In this document: in pieces, positions 6,683-9,635 of the stretch
Position numbering within the stretch: the first letter of the stretch is position 1
Layout: every line of letters starts with the position of its first letter
NCBI GenBank assembly: GCA_964528095.1
Contig: CAZGSG010000225.1
Span: 1 to 9,635 of the forward strand
DNA from: CAZGSG01 sp964528095
GTDB lineage: Bacteria; Bacteroidota; Bacteroidia; Chitinophagales; Chitinophagaceae
Reading direction: 5' to 3'
DNA: 9,635 nt
Position numbers and translations under genes: made by a program
Notes under the pieces: model-generated
What the model saw: only the letters and a program-made list of their open reading frames with translations
Told to the model about the DNA's origin: nothing
Databases searched by the model: none

Positions 6683-7936
6683 ATGCCTTACCTTTTTACT
6701 TCTGAAAGCGTTTCGGAAGGACACCCGGACAAAGTTGCTGACCAGATCTCTGACGCCCTGATTGATAATTTCCTGGCGTTTGATCCGCAATCAAAAGTAG
6801 CCTGTGAAACACTCGTTACAACCGGTCAGGTTGTTCTTGCCGGAGAAGTTAAATCAAAAGCTTATCTCGATGTACAGGAAATAGCCCGTGGTGTTATCCG
6901 TCGTATCGGTTATACCAAGAGTGAATATATGTTTGAAGCAAACTCATGCGGTATCTTATCTGCGATACACGAGCAATCCGCTGATATCAACCAGGGTGTT
7001 GATAAAAAGAAGAAAGAAGAACAAGGTGCCGGCGACCAGGGAATGATGTTCGGTTATGCATCTAACGAAACGGATGATTACATGCCACTGGCATTGGACC
7101 TTGCGCATAAAGTACTGATAGAACTGGCCGCTTTAAGAAGAGAAAATAAGGCTATCAAATACCTGCGTCCTGATGCAAAAAGCCAGGTGACGTTGGAGTA
7201 TAATGATAAAAATCAGCCCGTGCGTATCGATGCTATCGTAGTATCTACCCAGCACGATGACTTTGATACGGAAGCCAAAATGCTTGCGAAGATCAAAGAC
7301 GATATCATCAAAATACTTATCCCAAGAGTGAAGGCTAAGTATAAGAAATATGCAAAACTGTTTAACGATAATATCAAGTACCATATCAACCCAACTGGTA
7401 AATTCGTTATCGGGGGACCACACGGTGATACAGGATTGACAGGCCGTAAGATCATTGTTGATACCTATGGCGGTAAAGGAGCACACGGTGGTGGAGCTTT
7501 CAGCGGTAAAGATCCTTCCAAAGTTGACCGTAGCGCAGCGTACGCGACCCGTCACATTGCAAAAAATCTTGTAGCTGCAGGCGTAGCAGATGAGATCCTG
7601 GTACAGGTGTCCTATGCTATCGGTGTAGCACAGCCCACCAGTATCAATGTGAACACATACGGTACAGCAAAAGTAAAACTGACAGACGGCCAGATCGGTA
7701 AGATCGTGGAAAGTGTTTTCGATATGCGTCCTTACTTTATCGAACAGCGCCTGAAATTGCGTAACCCGATCTATAGCGAAACAGCAGCTTATGGTCATAT
7801 GGGACGCAAGCCGGAAGTAGTTGAAAAAACATTCAGTTCACCAGACGGTAAAAAGATCACTAAAAAAGTAGAGCTGTTTACCTGGGAAAAACTGGATTTT
7901 GTTCCAAAAGTGAAAAAGGCATTTGGCCTGAAATAA
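6683..7936 (+). CDS. metK: S-adenosylmethionine synthetase (methionine adenosyltransferase)
   Basis: MetK makes S-adenosylmethionine from methionine and ATP, releasing phosphate and pyrophosphate; it works in the cytoplasm as a dimer of dimers. Signature residues are in place: ESVSEGHPDK at 8-17 with His14 and Asp16 (ATP and Mg), Glu42 in CETLVTTG (potassium site), and GAGDQGMMFGYA at 115-126. The GPHGDTGLTGRKIIVDTYGG block and the phosphate-binding GGGAFSGKDPSKVDRS follow. The protein is 417 residues against 384 in E. coli. The extra length comes from a lysine-rich insertion near 107-113, a longer central segment and a lysine-rich C-terminal tail, as in the long Bacteroidota form. The ATG at 6683 fits the family N-terminus and has no Shine-Dalgarno sequence. 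It has its own probable promoter with an inverted repeat and ends at a strong terminator, so it is probably monocistronic. Confidence 0.99.
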   Translation: MPYLFTSESVSEGHPDKVADQISDALIDNFLAFDPQSKVACETLVTTGQVVLAGEVKSKAYLDVQEIARGVIRRIGYTKSEYMFEANSCGILSAIHEQSADINQGVDKKKKEEQGAGDQGMMFGYASNETDDYMPLALDLAHKVLIELAALRRENKAIKYLRPDAKSQVTLEYNDKNQPVRIDAIVVSTQHDDFDTEAKMLAKIKDDIIKILIPRVKAKYKKYAKLFNDNIKYHINPTGKFVIGGPHGDTGLTGRKIIVDTYGGKGAHGGGAFSGKDPSKVDRSAAYATRHIAKNLVAAGVADEILVQVSYAIGVAQPTSINVNTYGTAKVKLTDGQIGKIVESVFDMRPYFIEQRLKLRNPIYSETAAYGHMGRKPEVVEKTFSSPDGKKITKKVELFTWEKLDFVPKVKKAFGLK

Positions 7937-7945
7937 TAAACTGAT

Positions 7946-7961
7946 CGCTTTTTAAAAAGCG
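7946..7961. repeat. 16-bp perfect palindrome after metK
   Basis: CGCTTTTTAAAAAGCG is an uninterrupted self-complementary sequence beginning 10 nt after the metK stop codon and ending 3 nt before the large terminator hairpin. It could form a small stem in the 3' end of the metK transcript or protect that end. No protein-binding function can be assigned. Confidence 0.5.
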
Positions 7962-7964
7962 CAC

Positions 7965-8020
7965 TGCCGGTAAGTTGGTAAGCGGGATAACCCCTTCTTA
8001 CTTTCTTACCGGCATTTTTT
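7965..8020 (+). terminator. Intrinsic terminator of metK (composite hairpin plus T6)
   Basis: TGCCGGTAAG (7965-7974) pairs perfectly with CTTACCGGCA (8005-8014), and six T residues follow at 8015-8020. The 30-nt loop folds further: GTAAG (7978-7982) pairs with CTTAC (7997-8001) and GGG (7984-7986) with CCC (7992-7994). The result is a long, interrupted hairpin ending in a U-tract, the classic form of a Rho-independent terminator. It should separate metK from rlmB. Confidence 0.85.
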
Positions 8021-8138
8021 ATTAATCAACTATTATATCGGTATTTAGTACATAGCACCCAACAGTGAAGCGACTATCTGTTTGTAATAAACCGGCCATC
8101 TTGCCTGCTGTTTGGCTCTTTTATAGTTTCTTTGCGAT

Positions 8139-8900
8139 GTGAAAAATTTCCGCCCGCAACACCGCCCCAAAAAAAATACCCTGGTCATTGGCCGCAACCC
8201 TGTCATCACCGCTTTGCGCGGCGGGCAGCAACTGGACAAGATTTATCTTGATACCAGGGCCCAGGGACCCGAAATCAATGAAATAAAAATACTGGCTTCA
8301 CAAAATGGAGTACCGGTCAACTATGTGCCAGTGGCTAAACTAAACGGGTTTAATATAACCAATCATGAAGGCTGTGTGGCCATGATAGCCAAAGTGCAGT
8401 ACCAGGATCTGCAACAGGTCATCTCCTTTGTGGTGGAACAGGGAGAAACGCCTTTATTCCTGATACTGGATGGTATTACAGATATCCGTAACATAGGAGG
8501 TATTGCACGCACCGCTTATTGTTGCGGGGTACATGCGATCATTATACCGGAGAAAGGAGTGGGCTCACTCAATGAAGACGCTATACTTACTTCTGCGGGG
8601 GCACTGGAAAAAATCGCTGTTTGCCGCGTCAACAGTTTGATGAAAGCGGTGGATGAACTGCACCTGAATGGAATAAAGGTCTTTGCGAGTGAGATGACCG
8701 CGGCGATAAATATTGCCGACAGCGATCTGAAGGTACCGGCTGCGATAGTTATGGGAAGCGAAGACAATGGTATTTACCCCGCATTGATGAAAATATGCGA
8801 TGAGAAGATAAAGATCCCGATGGCGGGAGATTTTGAATCGCTTAATGTGTCTGTGGCTACAGGTATTATTCTGTATGAAGTGATGCGGCAGCGCGGTTGA
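8139..8900 (+). CDS. rlmB: 23S rRNA (guanosine-2'-O-)-methyltransferase RlmB (TrmH/SpoU family)
   Basis: RlmB uses S-adenosylmethionine to methylate the ribose of a guanosine in the peptidyl-transferase region of 23S rRNA (G2251 in E. coli). The 253-residue product has the N-terminal substrate-binding domain (about 14-90, beginning LVIGRNPVITAL) and a SPOUT knot domain with all three motifs. Motif 1 is DGITDIRNIGGIARTA at 111-126 (Asn118, Arg124), motif 2 VMGSEDNGI at 204-212, and motif 3 IPMAGDFESLNVSVATGI at 226-243. A basic N-terminal tail (KNFRPQHRPKKN) should help RNA binding. The start must be the GTG at 8139, because an in-frame TAG lies at 8124-8126 and no ATG follows before the conserved domain. 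A TTTCTTTG string, one mismatch from the -7 consensus, ends 4 nt before this codon, so a nearly leaderless mRNA is possible. Another TrmH-family member with a different rRNA target cannot be fully excluded. Confidence 0.93.
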   Translation: MKNFRPQHRPKKNTLVIGRNPVITALRGGQQLDKIYLDTRAQGPEINEIKILASQNGVPVNYVPVAKLNGFNITNHEGCVAMIAKVQYQDLQQVISFVVEQGETPLFLILDGITDIRNIGGIARTAYCCGVHAIIIPEKGVGSLNEDAILTSAGALEKIAVCRVNSLMKAVDELHLNGIKVFASEMTAAINIADSDLKVPAAIVMGSEDNGIYPALMKICDEKIKIPMAGDFESLNVSVATGIILYEVMRQRG

Positions 8901-8941
8901 CGATCCGCCTGCTGAGCAATGATGGTATACAAAGGGATCGT

Positions 8942-8949
8942 TAACTTTG
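8942..8949 (+). promoter_or_regulatory. Probable -7 promoter element of the HMG-CoA-lyase-like gene
   Basis: TAACTTTG matches TAnnTTTG at every defined position and lies 20 nt upstream of the ATG at 8970, predicting a very short leader of about 14 nt. No clear -33 element is present in the 41 nt after the rlmB stop codon. Read-through from rlmB is an alternative source of transcript. Confidence 0.5.
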
Positions 8950-8969
8950 CTTACCAACCGGCCTGTAAA

Positions 8970-9635
8970 ATGCAAATTCAATCATCGTTGATCAAACTTG
9001 TCGAATGCCCGCGTGATGCCATGCAGGGATGGAAGACCATTATCCCGACAGAAAAAAAAATAGCGTATATCAACTCCCTGCTCAAAGTCGGATTTGATAC
9101 AATTGACTTTGGCAGTTTTGTTTCTCCCAAAGCCATCCCACAGATGGCGGATACTAAGCAGGTGATTGAAAACCTCGACCTGCAAGACAGTCAGTCAAAA
9201 TTGCTGGCGATCATCGCCAATGAACGTGGGGCGGCCGAAGCCAGCGTATATGAGCATATCAGCTATCTCGGGTTTCCTTTTTCTATTTCAGAAACTTTTC
9301 AGCAACGGAATACGAATTCATCAGTTGTACAATCACTAGAGCGGGTAGAAGAGATACAGAATATTTGTATAAAAACAGGAAAGAAGCTGGTTGTATACAT
9401 CTCTATGGGATTTGGCAATCCCTATGGCGATCCTTATTCAGAAGAGATCGTTTTTGAATGGGTGAATAAAATGGTTGAATTGGATATAACAATTATTTCA
9501 CTGGCTGATACGGTAGGATTGGCCACTCCGCAGCAGGTATTCGATAGCACGGCTTACCTGGTAGAATCATTACCCGGTATTGAAATAGGCGTTCATTTAC
9601 ATTCCACCGCAGAGCAATGGAAGGAGAAGCTGGAT
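8970..9635 (+). CDS. Hydroxymethylglutaryl-CoA lyase-like protein, N-terminal 222 residues (cut by window edge)
   Basis: The frame opens with ATG at 8970 and runs 222 codons to the window edge. It belongs to the DRE-TIM metallolyase superfamily and aligns best with HMG-CoA lyases, which split HMG-CoA into acetyl-CoA and acetoacetate in leucine breakdown and ketone metabolism. Evidence is IKLVECPRDAMQGW at 8-21 (catalytic Arg15-Asp16), GSFVSPKAIPQM at 48-59, ISLADTVG at about 179-186, and metal-binding His209 and His211 in VHLHST. Family members are about 285-300 residues, so the catalytic cysteine loop lies outside. Two changes stand out: the glutamate of the human IEATSFVSPK block is aspartate here (IDFGSF), and the aspartate of VHCHDT is serine. 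I recall the same changes in other Bacteroidota proteins given this name, so they look like a subfamily trait, and the true substrate is less certain than the fold. The gap to rlmB is 69 nt, same strand, with a good -7 element. Confidence 0.85.
   Translation, partial: MQIQSSLIKLVECPRDAMQGWKTIIPTEKKIAYINSLLKVGFDTIDFGSFVSPKAIPQMADTKQVIENLDLQDSQSKLLAIIANERGAAEASVYEHISYLGFPFSISETFQQRNTNSSVVQSLERVEEIQNICIKTGKKLVVYISMGFGNPYGDPYSEEIVFEWVNKMVELDITIISLADTVGLATPQQVFDSTAYLVESLPGIEIGVHLHSTAEQWKEKLD

Noticed and set aside
7133..7798. A 221-codon open frame on the minus strand inside metK
   Set aside because: It lies wholly antisense to a strongly conserved enzyme; its translation is rich in Cys, Phe and Ile with no recognisable domain, as expected for a shadow of a well-used coding frame.
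8901..8940. CGATCC/GGATCG inverted repeat between rlmB and the next gene
   Set aside because: The arms are only 6 bp, separated by 28 nt and without a T-run; too weak to call a terminator or operator.
8565..9185. Minus-strand open frames across the rlmB end and the HMG-CoA-lyase-like start
   Set aside because: Both overlap well-supported plus-strand genes, and neither translation resembles a known protein.

Overview
The window looks like ordinary chromosomal housekeeping DNA from a member of the Bacteroidota, most likely near the Chitinophagaceae/Sphingobacteriia. The evidence is a DUF4270 lipoprotein (a family I know only from this phylum), a Bacteroidota-style single-domain starch-synthase-like protein, the long form of MetK, Bacteroidota-type -7 promoter elements (TAnnTTTG) in place of E. 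coli-type ones, and little use of Shine-Dalgarno sequences. The placement rests on protein character and was not checked by a database search.

Layout. Positions 1-1173 (minus) hold the N-terminal part of polyphosphate kinase Ppk1, cut by the left edge. Positions 1244-4024 (minus) form a compact run transcribed in the order panC, panD, a flippase-like membrane protein, and rfaE2 (heptose-1-phosphate adenylyltransferase), with gaps of 39, 27 and 9 nt. A 105-bp divergent intergenic region (4025-4129) separates panC from a plus-strand starch/glycogen-synthase-like gene (4130-4942). This is followed by a DUF4270 lipoprotein gene (5066-6574), metK (6683-7936) with a strong intrinsic terminator, rlmB (8139-8900), and the first 222 codons of an HMG-CoA-lyase-like gene cut by the right edge. 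No stretch longer than about 205 bases lacks a gene. I found no tRNA, rRNA, CRISPR array, insertion sequence or prophage signal.

How the genes relate. PanC and PanD supply beta-alanine and then pantothenate for coenzyme A. The membrane protein and RfaE2 point to envelope lipid or lipopolysaccharide precursor work. MetK makes S-adenosylmethionine, which RlmB uses to methylate 23S rRNA, although the terminator between them argues against co-transcription. The starch-synthase-like protein and the lipoprotein are the least understood.

The best candidates for something undescribed are three. First, the starch-synthase-like protein has lost every catalytic motif I can align, as well as the C-terminal domain, so it is probably not a glycogen synthase. 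Second, a perfect 9-bp inverted repeat encloses the probable -7 element of metK. Third, the HMG-CoA-lyase-like protein carries changed active-site residues. I do not see a novel defence or mobile system here.
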